A stretch of 52,199 bases of DNA from RGIG2094 sp045660065 (GCA_045660065.1 JAZRDC010000104.1:1-52199), one strand, 5' to 3'. Shown: positions 8,355 through 16,945, numbered from the stretch's first letter. The notes: a model not told the origin generated them from the letters alone. Made by a program: numbers and translations.

Positions 8355-9110
8355 TTAACTTGCTTTAAGTTGTAATCTTAATCTGTCTGCAATCATTGCG
8401 ATAAATTCTGAGTTGGTTGGTTTGCCTTTGCCCGATGCAATAGTATAACCGAAAATTCCGTTTAAAATGTCAGTATCGCCTCTATCCCAGGCAACTTCAA
8501 TAGCATGGCGGATAGCGCGTTCAACACGGGAAGCGGTTGTCTGATACTTTTTGGCAACGGTAGGGTATAAAAGTTTGGTGATAGAATTTATAACATCCAT
8601 ATTATCAATAGTCATCATAATTGCTTCTCTTAAATACTGATATCCCTTGATGTGAGCGGGTACACCAACCTCGTGAATAACTTCTGTTACTTTGCTTTCA
8701 AGGTCGGCAAGGGGAGATTTTGCAGAAAATCCATCATTTGATTTTGATTTTTTGAAAATTCCTTTAATTCTTTCAATTATAATTTCGTGTTCAACGGGTT
8801 TTAACATATAGTAACTTGCACCCGCATCGATGGCTTTTGCAATTACTTTGTCTTGTGCTGCGGCAGAAATTACAATGTATTCAGGGTTTTTTGAATACTG
8901 CTTTTCCATAACGCCGATTCCATCGAGTTTTGGCATTACAAGGTCAAGCACCACAACATCGGGCGTGGTGTTTCTGATGTATTCCACTGCTTCTAATCCA
9001 TCTGCTGCAACACCTACAACTTTGATATCTTCGCACTTATCGAAATCTTCTTTTAACTTAAGTGCATATTCTTTGTTATCCTCTGCGATTAAAACTCTGA
9101 TTTTTGACAT
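8355..9110 (-). CDS. spo0A: Sporulation master regulator Spo0A
   Basis: A 251-residue response regulator and the master switch for sporulation entry. The N-terminal receiver has acidic Glu10/Asp11, phospho-acceptor Asp56 in VVLDLVMPKLDG and Lys in MLKPVEH. The C-terminal DNA-binding domain contains the Spo0A hallmarks IHEVGVPAHIKGYQYLREAI and ASRVERAIRHAIEVAW. The start is ATG 9110 behind GGAGATAAGAA. It stands alone, with its own strong promoter and a terminator. In Bacillus, spoIVB directly precedes spo0A; here the two lie about 7.8 kb apart. Confidence 0.98.
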   Translation of the reverse strand: MSKIRVLIAEDNKEYALKLKEDFDKCEDIKVVGVAADGLEAVEYIRNTTPDVVVLDLVMPKLDGIGVMEKQYSKNPEYIVISAAAQDKVIAKAIDAGASYYMLKPVEHEIIIERIKGIFKKSKSNDGFSAKSPLADLESKVTEVIHEVGVPAHIKGYQYLREAIMMTIDNMDVINSITKLLYPTVAKKYQTTASRVERAIRHAIEVAWDRGDTDILNGIFGYTIASGKGKPTNSEFIAMIADRLRLQLKAS

Positions 9111-9136
9111 TTCTTATCTCCATCCTTTATTGGTAA

Positions 9137-9180
9137 TTTTTGGTATATCCAAATTATACCAAAAATTGGTAAAATGTCAA
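9137..9180 (-). promoter_or_regulatory. spo0A promoter with overlapping inverted repeat
   Basis: Minus strand: TTGACA (9180-9175), 16 bp, TATAAT (9158-9153). An 11-bp perfect inverted repeat, TTTTTGGTATA (9137-9147) and TATACCAAAAA (9155-9165) with a 7-bp spacer, overlaps the -10. It could be an operator or a hairpin at the 5' end of the mRNA. Confidence 0.75.
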
Positions 9181-9243
9181 GTCTTTTTTTTGAAAATTTT
9201 TAAAAATATTTTTTTATGACATAAAAATTCCCGTAAATACAAC

Positions 9244-9270
9244 AAATGCACCCCCAAAAGGAGTGCATTT
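9244..9270. terminator. Terminator-like hairpin downstream of the VIT gene
   Basis: AAATGCACCCC / GGAGTGCATTT pairs over 11 positions with one mismatch and loop CAAAA. The T-run is good on the plus strand but weak on the minus strand where the gene is read. Confidence 0.5.
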
Positions 9271-9276
9271 TTAATT

Positions 9277-10158
9277 TTATAAATCAACACCTAAAAACTT
9301 TTTGGCGAGAATTCCAACGAAGAATGATACAACAGCAACGCCGACGCTTATCAATGACATTTCCAAAAATCTTGGTTTGAATTTTTCACCTTTTGCAACG
9401 GATATGTAGTATGTAAAACCTGCAATAATAAGGATTACCACCGCAATCATAGAGAAAAGTGCCGCCATATAATTTTCGTTACCGAAAAGCAGATATGGAA
9501 GTATCAAAAGTGCAACTGTTACAAGATACGCAATTCCTGTGTAACTGCAGGATTTAAGTGCATCGTTTCTTCCTTCACTTTTTGCGGCTAAGAATTCGCT
9601 TGATGCCATTGAAAAAGTGGCTGAAATTCCCATAATAAGGCCTGAAAGTGCAATAAGACGGGTGTTTTGCATAGCAAATGTAAAACCCGCAAGAGAACCT
9701 GTAAGTTCAACTAATGCGTCATTCATTCCAAGCACCATACTGCCTACATATTGAAGTCTTTCTTCGTCTAACATATCAAGAAGAGCCTTTTCGTGTTCTT
9801 CTTCCTGCTCTCTGATGTGAGTGCTTTCTGCAACTTCTTCAGCAATTATGGCATATTCTTTTTGAGCGATTTCTTCTCCATTTTCCATAAGTTTTACTGC
9901 GAAAGTAAATCCGAAAATACGAGCAATCATTTTATATTTGAAAATTTTGAATTTTTCAGGCTTCATTTCAATGCCTGTGTAATTTTTCCAGATTTCATAG
10001 TGGGCTTTTTCTTCATTTGAAAGTCTTATAAGAGTATCCTTATTTTGGTCGCCTTTTGCAAATTTTGCAATTTCTCTGTAAATTACGCTTTCTGTAAGTT
10101 CGTTTTGTTGCATTTTTTTAATTATTTCAAATGCTTTTTTTGAAAGTTCTTTAGTCAT
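9277..10158 (-). CDS. Ferritin-like/VIT1-CCC1 fusion, probable iron or manganese transporter
   Basis: A 293-residue fusion. Residues 1-125 form a ferritin-like helical bundle with metal-ligand candidates in NEEKAHYEIW (Glu50, His53) and REQEEEHEKAL. Residues about 135-293 form a VIT1/CCC1-type membrane domain with five probable helices, including GMNDALVELTGSLAGFTFAM and GISATFSMASSEFLAA. The layout matches membrane-bound ferritin-type exporters, moving Fe2+ or Mn2+ across the cytoplasmic membrane. The start is ATG 10158 behind GAGGTG. Only 19 bp separate it from the upstream amidohydrolase gene, so the two probably share one transcript and its structured leader. Confidence 0.88.
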   Translation of the reverse strand: MTKELSKKAFEIIKKMQQNELTESVIYREIAKFAKGDQNKDTLIRLSNEEKAHYEIWKNYTGIEMKPEKFKIFKYKMIARIFGFTFAVKLMENGEEIAQKEYAIIAEEVAESTHIREQEEEHEKALLDMLDEERLQYVGSMVLGMNDALVELTGSLAGFTFAMQNTRLIALSGLIMGISATFSMASSEFLAAKSEGRNDALKSCSYTGIAYLVTVALLILPYLLFGNENYMAALFSMIAVVILIIAGFTYYISVAKGEKFKPRFLEMSLISVGVAVVSFFVGILAKKFLGVDL

Positions 10159-10177
10159 AATTCACCTCGTACTTATA

Positions 10178-11329
10178 TTAATTTTCGGCAACGATGTTAC
10201 CGTCGATTAATACTTTTTCTACTGTTGTGGCAATTTCAAAAGGAGAGCCGTTGCAAATTACAATATCGGCATCTTTGCCAACTTCGATTGAACCAACTCT
10301 GTCCTCTATTCCGATGTGTTCTGCGGCATTGATTGTAATTGCTTTTAAAGCTTCAAATCTGTCTAATCCTGCTTTTATTGCAAAACCTGCACAAATTGGA
10401 AGATTTTCCTGAGTGATAACAGGGGAATCTGTAATAATACAAATATGGCAACCTGCTTTAGAAAGAGCCACAGGTGTTTCCCATGATTTGTTTTTAAGTT
10501 CATACTTGGATGCATTTGTCATTGTAGGACCAACCGCAACTTTATAACCTGCTTTTCCAAGTTCTTCTGCAATCAAGTGCCCTTCTGTAACGTGTTCAAG
10601 AGTTAATTTTACACCGAATTCTTCTGCTATGCGAATTGCAGTAAATATGTCATTTGCCTGATGGGCGTGTGCTTTGAGCGGAATTTCACCACGCATAACA
10701 GGTAAAAGCGCATGCAATTTTGAATCAAATGCAGGATATTTTGTTTCGTCGCCATCTGCCGCATCAATTGCCTTTTTATAGCGATTTGCTTTAGTTAAAA
10801 TATCACGGATTACCGCCGCAAGTGTCATTCTTGAAGCAACAGATTTGCTTCCGTAACCATTGATAATGTTTTCACCGAAAGCACATTTCATTGCAACATT
10901 ATTTTTAATTACCATATCATCAACGCGTTTTCCAACAGTTTTAAGTGCAACAAATGTTCCGCCAATAGCATTCAAACTACCGGGGCCTGTGCAAACTGAT
11001 GTAACACCGCTTTTTCTTGCATTTACAAAGTTTGCATCAAATGGATCAATGCCGTCAATTCCGCGAAGGTGAGGTGTAAGAACATCATTACTTTCGTTAT
11101 GGTCAGAACCAACTTTTCCCTGACCTGAACGGGCGCAAATACCTATATGACAATGAGCCTCAACAAATCCCGGGTAAATTTCTTTTCCTGAAGCGTCAAT
11201 TACAATTTCGTTTTCTGAATAATCAAGATTTTCACCAATGGCTTTAATTTTTCCATCTGCAATTAAAATGTCGGCAACATAAGCCTCTTTTTTTACTGCA
11301 TCATTAATAAGTCCGTTTTTAATAATCAT
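10178..11329 (-). CDS. Imidazolonepropionase-like amidohydrolase
   Basis: A 383-residue metal-dependent amidohydrolase. EAHCHIG (His59, His61), KAHAHQANDI, LEHVTEGH and TDSPV give the expected metal ligands of the TIM-barrel superfamily. The C-terminal GSIEVGKDADIVI returns to the beta-sandwich. It is cytoplasmic with no signal peptide. Family members hydrolyse cyclic amides or act as isoaspartyl-type peptidases; the substrate here is unknown. The start is ATG 11329 behind AAAGGAG. Transcription begins about 150 nt upstream, leaving a folded leader. First gene of a probable two-gene unit with the VIT transporter. Confidence 0.85.
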   Translation of the reverse strand: MIIKNGLINDAVKKEAYVADILIADGKIKAIGENLDYSENEIVIDASGKEIYPGFVEAHCHIGICARSGQGKVGSDHNESNDVLTPHLRGIDGIDPFDANFVNARKSGVTSVCTGPGSLNAIGGTFVALKTVGKRVDDMVIKNNVAMKCAFGENIINGYGSKSVASRMTLAAVIRDILTKANRYKKAIDAADGDETKYPAFDSKLHALLPVMRGEIPLKAHAHQANDIFTAIRIAEEFGVKLTLEHVTEGHLIAEELGKAGYKVAVGPTMTNASKYELKNKSWETPVALSKAGCHICIITDSPVITQENLPICAGFAIKAGLDRFEALKAITINAAEHIGIEDRVGSIEVGKDADIVICNGSPFEIATTVEKVLIDGNIVAEN

Positions 11330-11482
11330 AATCTGTTCTCCTTTTTTTGTTTAAGGTACCATTACAAAGTTTCAAGACCCATAAGTATACGTCCAAGCAG
11401 AAACTTTACTGTAAACTGTTCGTGCAGGAATACAAAGGCTAAATAAACCACATAATAATACCTTCGGGAAAATATTCATATT
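11330..11482 (-). ncRNA. Structured leader RNA of unknown class (candidate riboswitch)
   Basis: About 150 nt between the predicted transcription start and the amidohydrolase ATG. A 20-nt arm (11464-11445) pairs with 11372-11353: 14 Watson-Crick pairs, 5 G-U wobbles and 1 mismatch. The wobbles only pair in RNA read from the minus strand, the direction of the gene. Inside, 11430-11393 folds into a second interrupted hairpin. AAAGUUUC (11407-11400) is also perfectly complementary to GAAACUUU (11373-11366), which lies in the closing arm, so two exclusive folds are possible. I do not recognise a known riboswitch core. Confidence 0.55.
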
Positions 11483-11489
11483 ATAATTT

Positions 11490-11518
11490 ATTTTACCATA
11501 AAATGAATATCTTTTCAA
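11490..11518 (-). promoter_or_regulatory. Sigma-A promoter of the amidohydrolase/VIT unit
   Basis: Minus strand: TTGAAA (11518-11513), 17 bp, TAAAAT (11495-11490). Confidence 0.75.
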
Positions 11519-11531
11519 TGTTTATTTAACT

Positions 11532-12194
11532 TTAAAGAGTTTCTAAAAATTTAATAATTCTGTTTGCGAGTAATTTGTGTCCCGCATCGTTAGGATGCAG
11601 ACCATCTGGGATATAAGTTTCAGTAATAACAGGGATTGCAGGCTGAATTCCGCTCGTTTTATACATATCAAGAACAGGAATTGAGTAATACTCTGCCATC
11701 TGTCTTATAACTTCTACGTAATCTTTTAAAATATATGGTTTGTTTGCCTGAGGCATATCTTCACGAGATACATATTCCAATTCATTGTTTCTGTGAAGGG
11801 GAGTAAGTATAACAATCTGTGATGCAGGATATTTTTCAATCAGCATAGTGTAAAGTGTGTGCAAACCGCCATAGAAAGTGTAAGGGTCGCGATTGTCAAA
11901 ACTACCAAGTTTCGCATCGCCATGTCCCCAGTCATTTGTACCGCCGAAAACAACTACGATATCAGCATCACCATCTAACTCAGGCACTCTTGAAATAAAA
12001 TCCTTATCCCAGTTTGAATTTTCAGACGGAACAGTCTGCTTTGCAATTCTTGTACCGCTGATACCAAAGTTTTTGCATATTGCACCTGTTTGCTTTGCAA
12101 TTCTGTCCACAAAACGGTTTTCGGGATTTGCAACGCCAACACCTTCTGTAATACTGTCGCCTAAGAAAACAATTTTTTTATTTTTAAGTTCCAT
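11532..12194 (-). CDS. SGNH/GDSL-family hydrolase
   Basis: A 220-residue SGNH hydrolase. Block I is FLGDSITEG with nucleophile Ser14, a glycine follows in GISGTR, the Asn block is GGTNDW, and the C-terminal DGLHPNDAGH supplies the Asp-His pair. No signal peptide, so probably an intracellular esterase or deacetylase; the substrate is not predictable. The start is ATG 12194 behind AAAGGAG. Own promoter at 12225-12252. Monocistronic. Confidence 0.9.
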   Translation of the reverse strand: MELKNKKIVFLGDSITEGVGVANPENRFVDRIAKQTGAICKNFGISGTRIAKQTVPSENSNWDKDFISRVPELDGDADIVVVFGGTNDWGHGDAKLGSFDNRDPYTFYGGLHTLYTMLIEKYPASQIVILTPLHRNNELEYVSREDMPQANKPYILKDYVEVIRQMAEYYSIPVLDMYKTSGIQPAIPVITETYIPDGLHPNDAGHKLLANRIIKFLETL

Positions 12195-12224
12195 TTTATT
12201 ACTCCTTTAATTTCTTTTAATGAT

Positions 12225-12252
12225 ATTATATCACTTTTGAAAAATTAAGCAA
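12225..12252 (-). promoter_or_regulatory. Promoter of the SGNH hydrolase gene
   Basis: Minus strand: TTGCTT, 16 bp, TATAAT. Confidence 0.65.
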
Positions 12253-12289
12253 TATATTAGAATGTAAAATATTTGAAAAATTGCCCACA

Positions 12290-12318
12290 TTGACTTTTTT
12301 CTTTATTTATAGTATAAT
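12290..12318 (+). promoter_or_regulatory. Promoter of the MFS transporter gene
   Basis: TTGACT (12290-12295), 17 bp, TATAAT (12313-12318). Confidence 0.8.
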
Positions 12319-12351
12319 ACACAGAGTTTGATTTTAACGAGGTATTAATAA

Positions 12352-13575
12352 ATGAGTAAAGAAAATCAGAATATTTCCCTGCGTTGGTTTTATATGATTG
12401 TTGGCGTTGTTGCAATGCTGTTTGCAGGTGTTTTGTACGCGTGGTCAATTTTAAAATCACCATTGTCGGCAGGTTTTGGGTGGAGTGCATCATCTCTTGC
12501 ACTTAACTTTACACTGGCAATGAGTTTTTTCTGCATAGGTGGTCTTTTGGGAGCAAAAATTTCCAAAAGTATGGGGCACAGAATTGCACTTATAATAGCA
12601 GGAGTTTTGTCGGTTTTGGGATTTGGTTTAACATCGGCTTTAAGCGGCAAAGCAGTGTGGTTGCTTTATATTACATATGGCGTATTGGCAGGGTCTGGCA
12701 TCGGAATTGCATATAATGTGGTTATAGCAACTGTAAGCGCCTGGTTTCCTGATAAAAAAGGTCTTTGTTCAGGTTGTCTTATGATGGGATTTGGCGCATC
12801 TGCACTTGTGCTTGGTAATATAGTTGATGCAATGTTTAAAAGTACATTGGGCTGGAGAATGACTTATGTATTTTTAGGCGCATCTATTTGCGTAGTTTTG
12901 GTCTTAGCAGGACTTTTGCTTAAAAAACCTGATGCAGATACCATTCTTCCAAGTCCGAAAGTTAATAAAAAAACAACATCAGAAAACTTTGAATCAAAAG
13001 ATTATACAACAGGGCAAATGCTTTTAAGACCATCATTCTGGATGGCATTTGTATGCATTTCATTTTTGGCGGCAGTAGGCAGTTCGGTAATCAGTTTTGC
13101 AAAAGACCTTGCGTTATCAGTAAATGCCCCTGAGTCTTTGGCAGTTTCATTAGTGGGTGTTTTGTCTGTGTGCAACGGCTTGGGAAGAATTATTACAGGC
13201 GCAGTTTACGATGTAATCGGCAGAAGAAAAACAATGCTTTGTGCAAATGTTTTAACAATCCTTGCGGCAACAGTTACATTAATTGCTGTATCTGTTGGCT
13301 CACTTCCTCTTTGTATTACAGGTTTGTGCCTTACAGGTATGTCATATGGTGCGTGTCCTACAATTACAGCGGCATTTACATCATCATTTTTCGGTATGAA
13401 AAACTTTTCAACCAATATGGCGCTTATGACCTTTACAGTTATGGGCGGCTCACTGATTGCCACCCTGTCAACCAAAGTTTTAGAATTAACAGGTGGATAT
13501 GAGGGAGCATTTGCAATGCTTTTGACTTTGACATTTGCAGCACTCGTTTTAAATATTTTTATCCGCAAACCGTGA
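12352..13575 (+). CDS. MFS transporter, OFA (oxalate/formate antiporter) type
   Basis: A 407-residue, twelve-helix major facilitator. The N-terminal RWFYMIVGVVAMLFAGVLYA and the following AWSILKSPL are typical of the OFA subfamily. It has a cytoplasmic loop after helix 2 (GAKISKSMGHRIA) and a second related one, DVIGRRKT, in the C-terminal half. OFA members exchange small carboxylates; the substrate here is unknown, and formate or another fermentation acid is only a guess. The start is ATG 12352 with GAGG upstream. Single gene with its own promoter and terminator. Confidence 0.85.
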   Translation: MSKENQNISLRWFYMIVGVVAMLFAGVLYAWSILKSPLSAGFGWSASSLALNFTLAMSFFCIGGLLGAKISKSMGHRIALIIAGVLSVLGFGLTSALSGKAVWLLYITYGVLAGSGIGIAYNVVIATVSAWFPDKKGLCSGCLMMGFGASALVLGNIVDAMFKSTLGWRMTYVFLGASICVVLVLAGLLLKKPDADTILPSPKVNKKTTSENFESKDYTTGQMLLRPSFWMAFVCISFLAAVGSSVISFAKDLALSVNAPESLAVSLVGVLSVCNGLGRIITGAVYDVIGRRKTMLCANVLTILAATVTLIAVSVGSLPLCITGLCLTGMSYGACPTITAAFTSSFFGMKNFSTNMALMTFTVMGGSLIATLSTKVLELTGGYEGAFAMLLTLTFAALVLNIFIRKP

Positions 13576-13587
13576 TAATAAAAAAAT

Positions 13588-13618
13588 AAAGGCAGTCTGG
13601 TTTTCCGGACTGCCTTTT
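13588..13618. terminator. Bidirectional terminator between MFS gene and kbl
   Basis: AAAGGCAGTCTGG / CCGGACTGCCTTT pairs over 13 positions (one G-T) with loop TTTT and terminal A/T runs on both sides. Confidence 0.88.
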
Positions 13619-13628
13619 ACTTTTATTT

Positions 13629-14810
13629 TTAAAGATTCATTTCCTCTTTTACTTGTTTAAAACAATCTACAATATACAAAATATCTTCTTCGCTAAGTGC
13701 TGCAGAAAGTTGAGTTCTTATTCTTGCTTTACCTTTTGGAACCACAGGGTATGAAAATGCAACTACATAAACACCCTTTTCCATCATACGTTTTGCCATT
13801 TCAACAGCCTTATGTTCATCATAGAGCATAACCGGAATAATTGGAGTGCCGCCATCTATAACATCAAGCCCGATTTCTTTAATCTTTTCAGCAAAAAGTT
13901 TAGTATTACTGAAAAGTTTTTCTCTCATAGAAAAATCATTTTCGATGACTTCGAGCACTTTTAATGAACCGGCTGCAACTGCTGGTGCCAATGTGTTTGA
14001 AAAAAGATAAGGTCTGGAACGTTGACGCAGTAAATCAATAATCTCTTTTCTTCCAGAGGTAAACCCACCTGACGCTCCACCAAGAGCTTTACCAAAAGTT
14101 CCTGTTATAATATCTACTTTATCACTAACACCACAGTATTCAGGTGTTCCTCTGCCGGTATCACCCATAAATCCCGCCGCATGGCTGTCATCTACCATAA
14201 CAAGTGCATCGTATTCTTCTGCAAGTTCACAGATGCATTTTAAATTTGCTACGATACCATCCATAGAGAATACACCGTCTGTTGCTATAAGTTTTATACG
14301 ACAATTACGCGCTTCTTCAAGTTTTGAACGTAAATCATCCATATCATTATTTTTATAACGAAATCTTTGTGCTTTACAAAGTCTGATTCCATCTATAATA
14401 CTTGCGTGGTTTAATTCATCGCTGATGATGGCATCTTCAGGACCAAGCAGGGTCTCGAAAAGTCCGCCATTTGCATCAAAACATGAGGAATACAAAATTG
14501 TATCTTCAGTACCAAGAAATTTACTTAAGTGTTCTTCCAGATTCTTATGAAGTTTCTGAGTACCACAGATAAAGCGAACGGATGATAAACCGTAACCGTA
14601 TTCATCATAACTTTTTTTCGCAGCCTTAATGACATCAGGATTGTTTGCTAATCCAAGATAATTGTTTGCACACATATTTATAACCGCTCTGCCATCATCG
14701 AGTTGAACCTTGCTACCCTGTGGAGAAGTTATTACCTTTTCATTTTTTGTAAGTCCTTCTTTTTCGATAGTTTCGCATACTTCTTTAAAATATTTTAATG
14801 CTGTTTTCAT
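13629..14810 (-). CDS. kbl: Glycine C-acetyltransferase (2-amino-3-ketobutyrate CoA ligase)
   Basis: A 393-residue PLP enzyme of the alpha-oxoamine synthase family. It cleaves 2-amino-3-ketobutyrate with CoA to glycine and acetyl-CoA, the second step of threonine degradation. NYLGLANNP, LYSSCFDANGG, DDSHAAGFMG and the PLP-lysine motif GTFGKALGGASGG (Lys241) are all present at normal spacing. The start is ATG 14810; its AGGAGGT site overlaps the tdh stop 11 bp upstream, so the two are co-transcribed. The tdh neighbour makes this assignment better than other alpha-oxoamine synthases. Confidence 0.95.
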   Translation of the reverse strand: MKTALKYFKEVCETIEKEGLTKNEKVITSPQGSKVQLDDGRAVINMCANNYLGLANNPDVIKAAKKSYDEYGYGLSSVRFICGTQKLHKNLEEHLSKFLGTEDTILYSSCFDANGGLFETLLGPEDAIISDELNHASIIDGIRLCKAQRFRYKNNDMDDLRSKLEEARNCRIKLIATDGVFSMDGIVANLKCICELAEEYDALVMVDDSHAAGFMGDTGRGTPEYCGVSDKVDIITGTFGKALGGASGGFTSGRKEIIDLLRQRSRPYLFSNTLAPAVAAGSLKVLEVIENDFSMREKLFSNTKLFAEKIKEIGLDVIDGGTPIIPVMLYDEHKAVEMAKRMMEKGVYVVAFSYPVVPKGKARIRTQLSAALSEEDILYIVDCFKQVKEEMNL

Positions 14811-14821
14811 ATTAAAACCTC

Positions 14822-15856
14822 CTATTCAAGTGTTGTCCAGTCAAGAATAACCTTGCCGCTTTTACCGCTGTTCATCGCTTCAAATCCTTTTTCATATTCG
14901 GTAATATCCATACGGTGAGTTATTATGTTTGATATATCAAGTCCACCCTGAAGCATTGCAGACATTTTATACCAGGTTTCGTGCATTTCTCTGCCGTATA
15001 TACCTTTAATAATCAAACCATTGAATATAATCTTTGACCAATCGACCTTACTGTCGCTTTTTAAAAGTCCAAGAAGGGCGATTTTTCCTCCGTGTATCAT
15101 ATGATCTATCATTGTATTAAGCGCGATTTCACTACCGGACATTTCAAGCCCTACATCAAAGCCTTCTTTTATAGACAATCGCTCCATAATATCTGAAAGA
15201 TTTTCCTTCGATGTATTTATCGTGTACTGTATACCAAGTTTTTTGGCAAGTTCAAGCCTTTCGTCGTTGATATCTGTAATAACAACACGACGTGCACCAA
15301 CATGCTTGCAGACTGCAGCCGCCATGATTCCTATGGGACCGGCACCTGTGATAAGTACATCCTCACCGGTAAGTTCAAAGGAAAGTGCTGTATGTACAGC
15401 ATTGCCAAAGGGATCAAAAATTGAGTATAATTCTTCCGGGATATCTTTTTCGCATTTACGGACATTTTCCTGGGGAATAACCAGATACTGTGCAAATGCA
15501 CCGTCTCGATTTACACCAACTCCAACTGTTTCTTTACACAAATGACCGTTTCCTGCAAGACAATTACGGCATTTGCCACAAACAATATGACCTTCACCAG
15601 AAACGATATCACCAATTTTCCAATTGTTTACATTGCTTCCGATTTCCACAATTTCACCAACATATTCATGTCCTATAACACGAGGCGTCTCTATTGTTTT
15701 TTGTGACCATTCGTCCCAGTTATATATATGCAGGTCAGTTCCGCATATAGCGGTCTTATGTATTTTAATTTTTACATCGTTAACTCCAACAATCGGTTCA
15801 GGTACATCCTCAAACCACAAACCTTTTTGTGGGTATTTTTTAACAAGTGCTTTCAT
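14822..15856 (-). CDS. tdh: L-threonine 3-dehydrogenase
   Basis: A 344-residue zinc medium-chain dehydrogenase that oxidises L-threonine to 2-amino-3-ketobutyrate with NAD+. TAICGTDLHIYNWDEWSQ carries catalytic Cys38, and GHEYVGE carries His63/Glu64. Structural zinc ligands are Cys93, 96, 99 and 107, at the numbers of the E. coli enzyme. The NAD site is GAGPIGIMA. ATG 15856 (MKALVKK) is preferred to 15862 because GGAAGGA then lies 8 bp upstream and the protein begins like E. coli Tdh. Middle gene of lysR-tdh-kbl. Confidence 0.96.
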   Translation of the reverse strand: MKALVKKYPQKGLWFEDVPEPIVGVNDVKIKIHKTAICGTDLHIYNWDEWSQKTIETPRVIGHEYVGEIVEIGSNVNNWKIGDIVSGEGHIVCGKCRNCLAGNGHLCKETVGVGVNRDGAFAQYLVIPQENVRKCEKDIPEELYSIFDPFGNAVHTALSFELTGEDVLITGAGPIGIMAAAVCKHVGARRVVITDINDERLELAKKLGIQYTINTSKENLSDIMERLSIKEGFDVGLEMSGSEIALNTMIDHMIHGGKIALLGLLKSDSKVDWSKIIFNGLIIKGIYGREMHETWYKMSAMLQGGLDISNIITHRMDITEYEKGFEAMNSGKSGKVILDWTTLE

Positions 15857-15878
15857 GGTCATTGTCCTTCCATAATAA

Positions 15879-16778
15879 TTATATATTTTTTAGTGTTTTT
15901 TCCATCAGCCCAATAAATTCATTAGTAATACCGGAAACTTTGCGTTCTTCATTAAGCAAATATCCAATAATATAAAATCCTTTGCTTTCAAAAGGAACAC
16001 TTATAATATCATTTTTATTAAGCGCTGAAGGCATAATTCCTGTACCTATAGTATATGCATCCGTAAGCATTAAGAGATTCATAAGCGTGGCTCTGTCGCT
16101 TATCTCAATATGCTTGTCAATGTATGAGGTGTCAGTAAGTTCTTCAGTAAAAAATGAACTGCTGTGTTCACCTTGTTCATATGATACATAGGGATACTCT
16201 TTAAGGTCTGAAGTTGATAACTTTTCGCAGTTTGAGAGCGGATGTTGATTTCGGAAAAAAACATGGGGTTTAACTTCTATAATAGGGGTGAAGCGCAAAT
16301 TCTTTTTACCTAAATAACGTTTCATTACATCAAAATCGCCATCCTTAATAGCGATTATGCCTATATCGCTTTGAGCTGTTTCAACATCACAAATAACATC
16401 ATAGGTTTGAATTTCTCTTATTGAGAAACGGTAGTTTTCACTGTTTATGGATTTCAAAAAATTACCGAAAATATCAGCAATAAAATCATAATGTTGTGTT
16501 GAAATATATAATTTTTTTGATATTTTTTTCTTGTACCTTTCCGTAACAAAATCACTATTTTCACATATTTGAGTTGCATATTTTACAAACTCTGCGCCTT
16601 CATCAGTCAGGTATACACCGTTTCCGGAACGCTCAAAGATTTTTATTTCCAACTCTTGTTCTAAAGATTTTATACTAACCGAAAGCGACGATTGAGCTAT
16701 AAAAAGTTGTTTAGCCGCTTCGTTAAATGACCCTGTTTTTGCAACAGCTAATACATATTTACATTGCTGAATAGTCAA
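15879..16778 (-). CDS. LysR-family regulator of the tdh-kbl operon
   Basis: A 299-residue LysR-type regulator. The N-terminal winged HTH (CKYVLAVAKTGSFNEAAKQL) is followed by a long linker helix and a periplasmic-binding-like effector domain from about residue 88. I choose TTG 16778 (MTIQQ...), a typical LysR beginning with GAGGTG 9 bp upstream. The longer GTG start at 16790 would overlap that site. It lies 22 bp upstream of tdh in the same direction, so it is probably the first gene of the operon and its own regulator. The effector may be threonine or an intermediate (inference). Confidence 0.9.
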   Translation of the reverse strand: MTIQQCKYVLAVAKTGSFNEAAKQLFIAQSSLSVSIKSLEQELEIKIFERSGNGVYLTDEGAEFVKYATQICENSDFVTERYKKKISKKLYISTQHYDFIADIFGNFLKSINSENYRFSIREIQTYDVICDVETAQSDIGIIAIKDGDFDVMKRYLGKKNLRFTPIIEVKPHVFFRNQHPLSNCEKLSTSDLKEYPYVSYEQGEHSSSFFTEELTDTSYIDKHIEISDRATLMNLLMLTDAYTIGTGIMPSALNKNDIISVPFESKGFYIIGYLLNEERKVSGITNEFIGLMEKTLKNI

Positions 16779-16813
16779 TTTAAATTTCACCTCATAAAAA
16801 TATTTCTTTTATA

Positions 16814-16842
16814 ATTATATATCTTTTATAGTCTTGTGTCTA
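16814..16842 (-). promoter_or_regulatory. Promoter of the lysR-tdh-kbl operon
   Basis: Minus strand: TAGACA, 17 bp, TATAAT, 36 bp before the TTG start. Confidence 0.65.
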
Positions 16843-16905
16843 ATATATAATTTCTATCGTTTTTGTTCAAAAAAACTAATAAGCAGGTTTTACTATAACC
16901 GTCTA

Positions 16906-16936
16906 TGTAAAAATACCCGTCTATATTGCATAGACG
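16906..16936 (-). terminator. Probable terminator of spoIVB
   Basis: CGTCTAT (16918-16924) pairs with ATAGACG (16930-16936) around a 5-nt loop. On the minus strand GGTATTTTT follows. The left arm is repeated as CCGTCTAT at 16899-16906, giving an alternative partner. Confidence 0.55.
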
Positions 16937-16945
16937 AGCATTTTC

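Noticed and set aside
9793..10020. Plus-strand open frame opposite the VIT gene
   Set aside because: It is an antisense shadow rich in Phe, with no ribosome binding site, against a well-supported gene.
11352..11368. TGGTACC on the minus strand, resembling a T-box core
   Set aside because: The AGGGUGG context, stem I motifs and a following terminator are all missing, and the leader is too short for a T-box.
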